A stretch of DNA of 64,000 nucleotides, taken from positions 310,001 through 374,000 of the forward strand of contig JAVXUO010002773.1 of assembly GCA_033065855.1 (NCBI GenBank). Direction: 5' to 3'. Position numbers and translations under genes: made by a program. Below, piece after piece: positions 50,512 through 61,205 of this stretch (the stretch's first letter is position 1; every line of letters starts with the position of its first letter). The notes beneath the pieces were generated by a model. It saw only the letters and a program-made list of their open reading frames with translations, had not been told where the DNA came from and ran no database searches. The DNA comes from Escallonia rubra. Taxonomy: Eukaryota > Streptophyta > Magnoliopsida > Escalloniales > Escalloniaceae.

Positions 50512-50544
<33 letters not shown>
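50448..50544. repeat. (ATT)n and (TA)n microsatellites
   Basis: A TTA run at about 50448-50480, then GTAGTAGTAG, then a TA run to about 50544. It produces a long low-complexity frame that is not a gene. Confidence 0.9.
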
Positions 50545-50546
<2 letters not shown>

Positions 50547-53500
50547 CAGTCTTCTGCATTGAAAAATCATAAAAGAAGGTAAAAAAAGGCACAAACTGTT
50601 TAATTAGTAAATTATTATGTAGACTTAAATAACCTACTAATACATACAGTGGAGCTATTTTACTTACTTTTAAATAAAACACCCTTTTAAAATATTAATT
50701 AATTGTATAAAGAGATGATATAACGTTGTCTAGTGGCAATGTCTATGCTTCTTTATTTTCCTTCAGTGTCATGTTTGACATTTTTGTGACCCATCCCTTC
50801 TAATGTATTTTTGAAAATTTTATACGACAATCAATTTCAAAATATGCATACATTGAAGTACTAATGATTATTATAATTAATCATTAAAATGTATGAGTGT
50901 TCTAGAAAAAGCTTTGCACATGATTGAAGTTAAACGGTTATAAAGTGATTACTATTTTTATCCCTTGTGACATCGTGAAATATTGAGATTAAATAATTAA
51001 AAGAAAAAATCTTTTAGCTTGTGAGATATTTATCTAAAAAATTTAACATATGATTTTCATAATTTACCTTGGTATATTTTATGTTGTAGTTTAAAATTCA
51101 TTTGAGATGTTAATAGTCAAATTTAAGGCCTAATATGTATATTCTACAGTTAATTGTTATTTTAATTTATCATAAAAGTGTCATATTGTTCTATACAAAC
51201 TTTTCAAAAGATTGAGATAAATAATGAGATAATGGTGATTGTTACTATCCATTGTCGGTTAAGTTGATATTATATGGTACACTTAGGTGATTAAAGTCAT
51301 ACATAAGTCCTAATAAGTTCATTTATTGATTAGTATATGAAACAGTTCTGGACTTATGAGCTATAACATTTATATTCAGATTTAATTTTTATTTCACATA
51401 CTATTAGAAATATTTTTTTGTGTTTAATTTATTTAAGCCCTAGTAATCAAATTAAATCCTAGTAACTTAATTAGTTGATGATGTGAACCTTTAAAATTTG
51501 AGGTTATGTAATTAAAACTAAGTTTTTGGACTAAAATGTTATTTTAATATCTTATTATTTTAAAAAATTTAGTCACAATTGGTTGATTCTTTTTCTTTGC
51601 ATCTGTAAGATTGTGTGATTTATATAAGTGTTTGATGTTATATAATTAAAACTAATTTCTTAACTATCCTATTATTTTGATGGTTAAATATACTTCTAGA
51701 TTTATCTTTTTCTTAAGAAATTCTTTGAATACGGAAATGGTTCCTTCTATCAATTACCTTGTGTAGAATTTTGAAGACGAAGCCAAACCAACAACTGTGA
51801 AATTCAAAGCTGTAGAGACCTTTTTAACTCAAAAGTTAGAGCATCATTGTTCTTATGGTTCATTTTCACAACAATCTATCATCTAGAAAAATATTAAGGA
51901 AATAAATATTCAGAAATATTTTTCTTATGTAATATATGTGGCAATTAATGTTTGCATGTTCTTACGATGTTTGGCCTTCGGATTTTATCTCTTTTATTTT
52001 TTGGTGAAGTGCATTCACTTGCTAAGGGAAGTACTTTTCATGAGTTTTGCTCAGCTCATCTTAGTATTCAAAGCACGTATTAACCTCAGTTCTTCTTTTG
52101 TGTAAAAATTACACTAAAATGACCTAACGAATGTGCCATTAAGAAATTGTAAGGACTATGGCAATTGAGGGCTACAATTTGAATAAACTGACCAATTGAC
52201 GAAAAAGAACTTTAATTATCCCGCATTGGTACACAAACATGATAGATGGGGGAAATTTTTTCTAAGGAAATTACTTTAGAGCTATTAGTCTTTGAGGTAG
52301 AATTGCTATATTGTTACATATCTGTGCTTATAGCACAATTTGTTCACCATTGCTATAATAATACACATCCACCGCCTTACTACTACTGCAACTACCGTCG
52401 CCATCATTATCGTCACAATTACCATAATTGTCACCACTACCATCACACTATTATTATTACTACAATTAGCACCACCACAACTATCGTTTTCCCCGCAACT
52501 GGTTATCACACATATGTTTACTACCACAATAGTTACAACAACCATCATGGTGCCAGCCCCGTCACTGCATATCAAAATTACCATTACCGTAACCATTAAC
52601 ATGGACCACCCTAAGTAGCCACCGCCATGTAAGAACGTCTATTTATGTTTCAATCTTCCAACTGAGGGGTTAAATTCATCTTAAAATTCATTTAGTTTTT
52701 CAATTAATCGATTTCCCAAACTCAGCTTATCAAAACCTATCCGCGAATCATTCACAATTATTTTCTTTAAAATTTAGTTGTGAAATATTTGGTCAAAACA
52801 AATTATAACATGTTAGTTGTAGAGAAGATTGATGTATAAGGCTCGTAAACTTATCCTAAAGCTTGGAAGATAAGAATCCTCAAAAACTTACCTCTTGCAA
52901 TCTCAAAGCAAAAATCAGAAAGTTTCTCGGCCTTCTTTCATCATTTCGGGAAATATGGTTACAAAACAAAGGTATATTTGAATTAATTAGTAGAACCAAT
53001 AACACAACGACCGATCAACAGTGATCCAAAGGGGAACCAAGTGTGTGGCATGAAAATTCATGAGGATAAGATCTCTAGAACAGATTCTAGTAAGTTATAG
53101 AATGATTTTAGAGGCTCAGATGTTGATAAACCCTTGGTCTACCTTTTCATTCTTCTGTCCTATCAACCTCAAAACTTGAAAAGGAGTAAAGTATGGGCTA
53201 AACTGTTAGCATATATGTTTACATATATGAGAAGGAAGTAGTTTCTGTAAACATAATTTGAACCTATATCTAGCAAAGCTTATGTCTTCAAAGTGCCACT
53301 AAAGATTGCCGCAATTTTGCTAACTCCAAGCTCAGTTCTAAATATTGCCACTAAACATATATATAGATCTTTAATACAAAAACATACATCTTTCAAGTGA
53401 TAAAAATGAAAAAAAAAAAAAAAAAATATGGTGCATATATACAATGCTGGTGCCATAAGATACAACCAAAAGATCACTTTCGCATTGTAAATAGTTTGGA

Positions 53501-54471
53501 ATAACCTTAGGATAAAAAGAGAAAACGCCCACTTCCTGCCAAGTTATATCACTGCACCTATAGAACCGAAGCCAATGTAGCATACTTCCAAAAAAATATG
53601 AGGTCATTACTCCCTAATATATACACTTTTACACACTCATAAGGCTCTAGGCAACAGGGAAAAAAAAACTTGTCTATAATTACATATATTTTTTTAAAAG
53701 TCATTGACCTAAATGTAGATCACAATTTTGATACTATGAAGCATTAGGAATCATATGAAACAATAAGCATACTAAGTACGAACTACTCAAGATAAATAAA
53801 GATAAAGTCATATGACTAAATCAATACAATCAAACTAACACGTTAAGTACATACCTGTGTTCTCGCTTCAAACTATAAGACGGTACCGGGACGCCTGGTA
53901 TTGGAAAAAGTACAGAAAAAGCATCAACCTAAACCAATGTTATGAGTAGTGCATATCTTGCCAAAAAAAAAAAAACAGGAAAAAACCAGAAGGACGTGGG
54001 CAGTTTAAACCATAAAAGCTTTACCAAACTTTTACCCCATGCTTCAAGTAAGTTCGTAGTCCATGCCGATGCATAGTTTTAGATGATAGAGATAAGGGGT
54101 TCATTTTATTATGGGGAAAGGAGAAAGAAATACTGGTATGGCTAGCTCAAAAAAACAAAAGCTCAACCAAACAAAAAACTGGTTTTCAGAAGAGAAAAAA
54201 AAAAATAGAAAACCGAATTGTTTCAGAACACTAACAAAGGTCAGCTTTTTGTTGTCATTGTGTTGTTTTAAGGTTCAATCCCCATGAAAGCACCTCAAAC
54301 TCCCATTGCCATACGTACATTTCCTGTGGGTAAGGTGTAGTTTTGTTTAGGGATCTGTGAGGATAATTTGTGAGCAAAAAACGAAAAACAAATGATATAA
54401 CAAATAAGAGACTTTGAGAGCATTGTCATTATGAATATGGTCACATTGAACTTGAACAAAACACTCACTAC

Positions 54472-54564
54472 CTGATCTTAATGCGTGAACACTGCAACAT
54501 TCATAGCAGTAATTACTGTTGTACGTGTATACAAAGCCATTTTGGTCAGGAGCAACACAGTCCA
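54472..54564 (-). pseudogene. Exon-like fragment inside the Helitron-like element
   Basis: Ninety-three bases open in one frame (encoding DCVAPDQNGFVYTYNSNYC and a further Cys-rich stretch) sit between a good acceptor (TTTCTTTGTTGCAG) and a GTAGTG donor on the element's own strand. I do not recognise the family. Helitrons often carry captured exons, so this is a candidate gene fragment. Confidence 0.3.
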
Positions 54565-55158
54565 CTGCAACAAAGAAACCAAGTGGTAAAGGTAATTATT
54601 CAAAAGTTACGGCCTTTGGCTATATAAGACTTACAAAAGAGAAATGTGGTTTTGCAGTTCCTGCACCCACTTTGTTCACGTAAGAATTTTCCCCTAAAGC
54701 TATGCTGTGAGGCTTCAACCAGATTAAACAAATTGATGTCAAACCTTGGTTTATGGAGTCTCAAATTCTAGTGATGCTCTTGCTCCCGAACCCCACATCT
54801 GTTCACGCTTGGAAACCAAAGAAATAGAGAAAGGAACACATTGTTGGGAGATCTTTCTACGTAACATTTTGTGTACATAGAAGTTTGAAAAGCATATGAC
54901 TCTTATGTGGATACACATCTGATGTAACTCTAATGGATGAAGGTAGTAGTTAGCAAAGCATAGGATTGTTGAGATCAATGATTGAAGAGTCCAAATTTAA
55001 TTGAAGAATCCAACAAATTTAGGGGACTCCTCTCACGGGAGAAGTTGGAGACTTAAAAATTCTTACTTGTCAACTTATTGAGAGCTTAAAAAATCTTACG
55101 TGGTGTACATATAGAGCTTTTAAAATCCTACATGTCGCAATTTTAAGTGAGGATTTAA

Positions 55159-55162
<4 letters not shown>

Positions 55163-55215
<53 letters not shown>
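55163..55215. repeat. (TA)n microsatellite
   Basis: About 53 bp of pure TA, at the boundary of a Helitron 5'-end-like segment. Confidence 0.95.
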
Positions 55216-55218
<3 letters not shown>

Positions 55219-57599
55219 CAATTTTATATTGTTATTTTAAAGTATTTTTGAGATCTTAATAATCAAAATTAAGGCCTAATGTATAAGTATATTGATTAGA
55301 TAGAGTTTTCAAAGGTGTATAATTAGTTTTTTAGTTTTATAAAGTTTAAAAATATTGCATAAATTATACCTACGAATGTTTTTAATAATAAATTATAGTG
55401 AAGACTTAAATTGAGTAGAAAAGAAAAAGAATACCAAAATAAATAGGACTCTTGAATTTTATACATCTAATTCAAAATAGTTGGACTCTAAATATAAAGA
55501 GACCACTTAAGTTAGGAAACTACCACATGCAAAGTTGAAGCTTACGTGGCAGAAGGAGAGTGTTCTTAAAAAGTCCTACATGTCGCAAAGATAGAGTTTC
55601 AAAAATCCTACGTGTCGCAATTATAAGCAAAGGTTTCAGCTTTTTATATATATATAGATTTCTTAGAAGAAACACTATTTCCAGGCACAAGAAATGCAGA
55701 GAAAAGTGATAAAAAAGAACATGATTAGATAATCTCATGAACAGTGAGTGTACCTTGAAAATTTCATTGGTTGTCCGAAACTGAACTCCAGGAATAAAAT
55801 GTAACCAAAGAGGAAAGCCTCTGTTCCAAAACAAGGTAAAAGATATGAAAAGTGTGTACCACGTATTAGATTGAAGATAAGTTTGCTCTCAAGATAAGAA
55901 CAAGTGCAGTAGGTCGCAGTGGATACAAACAACAAAAAAAAGTGCACTGCAGTGCTTAAAAAGTCGTATTGCTGAGAAATCTGCAGCTTCAGAGAAAACC
56001 ACCTTGCTAACAATTATGAATATCAGAACTTTGTCTTCTTTATGCTCTTTAATAATGTTACTTGCTCACATCTATATAGTTTTTGGTAGCTCCATTCTCC
56101 GTGAGTCATTTTAATTCTCTTCATCTCCTCTTTTTTCCTAGAATTTCATATACTATATCGTGTTGAGGTCATGACAGTTCAAAAACTCCTCCTTCAAGAA
56201 TAATAAAGTTACTATTAACCTTTTCTTCGCAACAAAATTTATCTTTTTATACAACTAGTAATCTCCTTCAGTAATCAAGAAATTCAACTTCATTCCGCTT
56301 AATCAGGTTATGAGCGAATTACTGTAAGCTCCTTAAGAAGTCAAATGCTGTTAATCTGATAAAATACAATCTCAGGGAAGAGGGGAAAATCTAGCTGCAT
56401 AATATAAGGAGTTAATAAGGAAAACTGACCCATAGTTCCATTCAGCACAAACATATGGACCTATTCTTAGATGCACATATAGGCCAGCTTCATGAACTGT
56501 TCTCACGAACTTAACGAGGTCAAACCTGCCCTCAAAGTAGTACTACAAAAGTTGAACGAATATTCAGACATTATCGTAATTTTGTATGATGCTGTTAAGA
56601 TGATATTGTCATCTTGATCAATCCAATGTCTTAAAGGAAGCAGGTGATATTTATAATAAGAATTAGAATCACGGATTGCCACCACAATGATGATTTTTTT
56701 ATGCTGAGGATTTATGAAGAACAAATTCAGCAGCAAGAGCAGTAGGCAAAATCAAATTGTCCAAACATGAAAATGAGGAACTCTAGGAAAGCAGGATTCA
56801 ATCTAAAGCAAAGGATTTCACCATCATGGCAATGACCCAAACAATTCAGAACAATAGAGCCCACATCGACATTCTTATACTCGCAATTGTCAAACATTAG
56901 CTAATATCTTGGTGAACTAAACAAAAATGTCTAAGGGACTCAAGTTTAAGAGGAGGTACTAAAGCTTGTAGAGAGAGAGAGAGAGAGAAGGAGGGGGGGT
57001 GGAGCTGGACAGTTTATGCACAAAATGGAGGTTAGCCCAATTCGAAGCCTCCAAGTTCCGTCCCATGCCTTTTTATTTAAATCTCGTTCCCAGACACTAA
57101 AACTTTGACATGTATGAATCTCGAAAAGGATAGTTCAGCACATGTATCTTGATCATCATGTTGAATGGAAATAAAGCTCAAGTTTTTACCTCTCCCTTGA
57201 CAGGCTCATGATAGTTCCAGAAAACATAGGTCTCGATCACGTCCAGTCCCCCTTCCTTCGACTTCCTAATAATCTCCGGCCACATCTAAAATTCACCAAA
57301 TAGCAAATACAATCCACATCACCAGATCACACACAGCAAAATTCACCAAACGCTCAAGAAACACTCAATACATAAAACATCAAAAACAACACACTCACTT
57401 CAGCCGTGGTGCGCGGATAGTGAAATGACCCTGACTGCAAAATCCTTCTCTTTCCATCAATAACCAGTGCTTTTTGATCATATGTAACGGTCACCTAGAA
57501 CCCTAGCTCCCAATAATAACCTCCAAAAATCAGAGTTACAAACAAAATTAGCAAGAATGGTAGATTTCCTCTCGTATTTCCACTCAACTGTACACGCAC

Positions 57600-57613
57600 A
57601 CACACACACACGC
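57600..57613. repeat. (CA)n microsatellite in the beta-galactosidase leader
   Basis: A short CA run that, on the minus strand, is translated as alternating Cys/Val between the only upstream ATG (57623) and the hydrophobic leader of the beta-galactosidase. Repeat expansion here may have altered the original N-terminus. Confidence 0.7.
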
Positions 57614-57623
57614 ACAAGTGCAT

Positions 57624-58374
57624 ATATAGATGATAGATGTTTGTTTTATGTGGAAGGTATGGATTTGTTTTGAGCAATTGTTGGTATTGAAAATGGAGAA
57701 CAGATATGGAATTATTGAGGATAGGAACGTACCGGTGATAGATTCAAGCCTCAAGGGCTAGAGTACAAACTTGCGAATTACAGAACGTGGGGGAAACTGG
57801 TTTTTGTCTCTCTATGTTTGTTTCGTTCTGTGTTTTCAGCGGTAAACGGGAAACAAGGGTATCGGTTGCTGTCCATGAAGGACTTTTGATCAAATTTGAT
57901 TCGATTCGTCTCACACCCCGTATCTTGTTTGTCATACCTTCGTTTGTCACTATTGTTATTATCGATGACATATGGACATTTTAACAACGAATTCAATCGT
58001 CTCTAAATAATTAAATTTCCAGCATTGTGAAACTGACTCTATCGGTGGTGGTTAAACTACAGGCAAAAAGTATTTACTACTTCACAAGTTATACAAATCC
58101 TCCCTAATCGATAGTGTTTAGAAGATCATCTGTCATGTAATGACACTGAAGTCCATTATCTTAGCTTATATTAATTATCAAGTCTCATTGTATGTTTGAA
58201 CCATTATCTTTCAAGATGACGTAAACTGCCCTTTTCTATTGAAATTTGGATACTCATTGAGTTTCCCATTAAACGTCCATCTCCCATTCGCACCCAGCCC
58301 TCATACTAAGAGCGTCCTGCACTGCTTTAGTTGTTGCCACTTTAACGAACTGCCACCTAATTCCCACACGTAAG
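57624..58374. other. Upstream region of the beta-galactosidase gene
   Basis: Probable 5' UTR and promoter on the minus strand. A possible donor (CACCG|GTACGTTCC, near 57735) could end a noncoding leader exon. No other gene seen. Confidence 0.4.
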
Positions 58375-58548
58375 ATGACATTTTTACAATCTGAAAGGAT
58401 GCTCACGGACCACGCAGGAAGAAAATATGATTTCCCGTTAAAGCTGACATTTGCATCTACACTGCTGTCATAGTTGGCAAGAAAGGCTGCACAATCGTTG
58501 GATGTTTTATAGTAGACATGTGCCTGAGGAAAAATTAATTGTTTCAAA
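58375..58548 (-). pseudogene. Displaced copy of beta-galactosidase exon 11
   Basis: These 174 bp match 44728-44901 with only two differences that I count, at positions corresponding to CTGGAAG/CTGAAAG and GAATTCC/GATTTCC. The copy contains 25 bp of upstream intron with the acceptor CCTCAG and 149 bp of exon 11 (starting [14 protein letters not shown]). It lacks the last 16 exon bases and the donor. It is on the same strand, about 0.9 kb upstream of the gene's first exon. The exon frame stays open into unrelated sequence and stops near 58269. Confidence 0.95.
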
Positions 58549-59970
58549 GCAACAATATAGTTAACCTGGGCTATTCTTACACTCATAGGTATAGTTGTCA
58601 TATGCAGGCTACCACAGCATCAATACTACATTCGCCTATTACGGATTTTAGAAATATTGCAAAACAGAAAGGTGGCTGCAAATTGCATGACAACAGCTGT
58701 GTTATTCTCTTGGCTTTTTTTTTTTTTTTCCAAGCAAAAATAAGTGCAAATGGTAGCAAGGAGGTTCTTATTGTGGCAAAAGGTGAGACTAACCTATGTA
58801 ACATACATCATTAGAGAGGCTACGGCGACATGCAAAAGTCCTCTGGTTGTGTTAATGGTATACCATGGATCGGATATATTAGATATTAGTAAAGTTCACG
58901 TACTTTGCACGTGAAATAGCAATTCAACAGACCGTCACATTGTTAGTCAATAAGTTAAATATATTTCATTTTCTTTACTACCAGCATGAGTCAACTACTT
59001 GTCAATTTCATATTGGACTAACAAACAACCATGAATATTTAAACAATCCAGAATAAAATTTGATGTTCAGTGCTTGCGCACTTGGGTTCTTGCTACTTTC
59101 AGTAAAAGATAAAAGATTCTACTTTTAGCATCATAATCGCCAATCACCTAACACTTTAATTCAGTCAACTACAACATCAAAATATGTAACTTTCCATCAA
59201 CTCTAGCTATATAACCGCATTATTCTTGATATTAAGTTGCATATGAACTTTGTTACGTGAGCTATCGAATTTTTTGAAAAAAAGGAAAACTGCGTGATTG
59301 AATTGATAGAATATAGTATACCGTGTCCATCATCTTTAAATTCTCACCATTTTTTATCCATAAGAAACTGCTTTCCCTTCGTCCTAATCTTTTTTCCAGA
59401 ACCATCCTACAAGGTTATGTTTTGACTTTTCTAAGAAAGTATTAAGATGTTTCACCATTTACACTTTTATACTATATATACAAAGAGAAAACCTCTTTTA
59501 GTGTAAGGCCTCTTTGGTCTTACATAACTGACAATCTAAAATGCTGACACTTGGCAATATGAGAATTTTTTTAAAAAATGACACAAAACAAAAACATTAA
59601 ATAGTGAATAACTAACTTAAAGATATGTTTGCTTTTCACATTTTAAAACACTTGGTGCCCAAGTTATTCACAATTACGGAAGATTTTGGCGCTGATAGGA
59701 GATATATGCATCCTTATTGGCCCAATTCAAATTGGTACTACATGTTGAATTGAGTCTCTATCTTAAAAAAGCTCGGATTATTAGCAAAACTTGATATTCT
59801 AACTGCATTGCCATGCGGAGAGTCTTTGCTTCACTAAATTTTGTCAATCTAGGTGCAACGTATTAAGAAATATTTTTTGCCTAACCATTCTGCCAACTGC
59901 AGCCTCATATAGTTCGTTTGAACCACCAGATGCTGAACCTTGTGAAGTACTGGACATGTCAATTTGTAGT
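58549..59970. other. Intergenic, with Helitron-like terminal signatures
   Basis: No gene seen. On the minus strand a hairpin TTCACGT-GCAAAGT-ACGTGAA followed by CTTTA and CTAA then T ends at 58886, a candidate Helitron 3' terminus. On the plus strand a 5'-end-like TATACTATATATACAAAGAG begins near 59471. The matching opposite ends were not found, so no full element is called. Confidence 0.35.
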
Positions 59971-60617
59971 TGTTGGATATAAATCCGTTTAAATCATTTT
60001 TGGAGCAGAATCGCACTTTCTTACACAAAATCAAGATACAATATAAATAATATTACGTTACAAAATACATTAAAACAATCTCACCAAACTATAGAATCAA
60101 GCCGAGGCTTTGTCCTAAAAGGTTGATTCGCGCTCCCCGGAACCAATGGTTCGATGCGATGGGCTTCACAGCACGCAACCCCCAGGATTAGTCTATAGTA
60201 CTATCCCCATTTGCACGCATATGCAACGGAGACTCTTGAACAACCCTCTTGACTTTCCTCTTCCACGACGAACCAAAATATCAAATTATATGAGTACTAA
60301 AATAACAAGGTTTTGTAGTAGAATATTGGAGTGAATATATGAGAGTGTGTGTGTCTCGGATGTGTGAAGAAAAGAGTGAAAGTTGTGTGTGTTAATGTGT
60401 TGGCCGAGACACATATATATAGGGAGAGGAGGAGGTGAAGTCTTGGAGCCAAAGGCTCAAGGCTTGGAGCCAAAGTGTTGGCTTTGTGTGGAGCCAAAGA
60501 AAATTGTTTGGAGCCAAAGCAATGAAGGAGCATCCGTGGCTTCTCCACAGCCAAGCAAAGAGAAATTGAATGGAGTGGGGGCCAAGGTGTGTTTTGAAAC
60601 ACACATAAAATACAACA
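59971..60617 (-). repeat. 3' LTR of the Copia element
   Basis: The LTR begins TGTTGTATTTT immediately after the polypurine tract and ends ATATCCAACA, so its ends form the inverted repeat TGTTG...CAACA expected for LTRs. Length 647 bp. A TATATATATGTG promoter-like element lies near 60412-60423. Inside are repeated TTTGGCTCCAA motifs (60440-60530), a short tandem repeat of the U3 region. Confidence 0.8.
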
Positions 60618-61205
60618 ATCCCCCACATGTTTCAAAACACAGACTCGATAAAGGAAGAGGAGACGAGAAATTATGCATCGGCGAGGTGTCACGTGGATTG
60701 AACCTTTCCTAGGATAAATGAGCAGGAACTCACTGAAATACGATGGTAGAGCGAATACTCTTTTAACCAGATTTCGTTACTGTGAATTGCGCATACTCAC
60801 CACCCACATAATATCTCTAGTCAGGGTTGTTCTTGCCGGTTGACGCTAAATGGCCATGCGTCGTGCCTGGATTTTCTTGTGTGCTCTAGCGACATACCCA
60901 AGTCCCATAGAGGCGGCTCAACCTCACACACATATAGGTGGTTTCCATCAGGGAATGTGCTGCAGCTGAACACCCCATCCCAATAATTAGGGACTATGGA
61001 ACCATTAAGAGCTATGCTCATCCTCACACACTGCAGTGGTCACTGTCATACACCATAGGGATAGACTCTTCTTTAAGGACCTCCCGCCTTAAAGGATATA
61101 CACAAAGCGACAGTGCCCAACAGAATCCATGACTTCGTTATTACCTATTGAACCTCCTTCACGGGATCGCCGATCACAGAGGTTAGGTATCCGTCACTTC
61201 ATCTC

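Larger units (their letters stand above)
49739..55658 (-). mobile_element. Helitron-like insertion filling beta-galactosidase intron 4
   Basis: On the minus strand the 5' terminus at 55658 reads TCTATATATATATAAAAAGC, preceded by A. The 3' terminus at 49739 is a hairpin CCGTGC-ATTT-GCACGG, then GTCCATTAG and CTAG, followed by T. TC start, hairpin, CTRR end and insertion between A and T are the Helitron hallmarks. The 5.92-kb element leaves only about 150 bp of native intron 4 (49685-55753), a normal size. A second 5'-like segment near 55100-55215 with the same TTAAATCC..GCGACATGTAGGATTTT motif suggests nesting or internal duplication. No Rep-helicase frame was seen, so it is non-autonomous. 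It contains microsatellites and an exon-like fragment at 54472. Confidence 0.7.
38442..57623 (-). pseudogene. Beta-galactosidase gene (GH35 + SUEL lectin), 19 exons, interrupted by two in-frame TAGs
   Basis: Plant cell-wall beta-galactosidase. Exons: 57494-57399, 57285-57190, 56542-56430, 55820-55754, 49684-49592, 48311-48168, 47399-47311, 47207-47102, 46999-46912, 45599-45481, 44876-44712, 44410-44211, 43526-43420, 42423-42314, 41557-41450, 40749-40639, 39922-39711, 39346-39019, 38552-38442. All junctions keep phase (821 codons from VTVTYDQ). Motifs: [27 protein letters not shown], acid/base ENEYG (exon 6), nucleophile WTENYSGW (exon 7), [22 protein letters not shown]-terminal SUEL lectin (exons 18-19). 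Breaks: TAG 49592-49594 where the family has Gln, ending the product at codon 155 before both catalytic Glu; TAG 57495-57497 just before VTVTYDQ, after an in-frame hydrophobic leader from ATG 57623. Exon 7 has NGCYCD for the usual NGFYCD. Recent pseudogene, null allele or sequence error are all possible. Confidence 0.8.

Noticed and set aside
50320..50682. 120-codon minus-strand frame with Ile/Tyr runs
   Set aside because: It is a translation of the ATT/TA microsatellites inside the Helitron-like element.
52246..52618. Overlapping open frames rich in His/Tyr/Thr and Val/Ile
   Set aside because: They come from a degenerate ACC/ATT triplet-rich tract; frames are open on both strands at once, as expected for low-complexity DNA.
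59471..59837. Short plus-strand Helitron (TATACTATATATA start to CACTAA)
   Set aside because: The start lacks TC, the hairpin is imperfect, and the base after CTAA is A instead of T, so I do not call it an element.
60383..60712. 109-codon plus-strand frame and several minus frames in the same place
   Set aside because: They lie across the Copia LTR and are antisense or sense shadows of its repeated TTTGGCTCCAA motifs.
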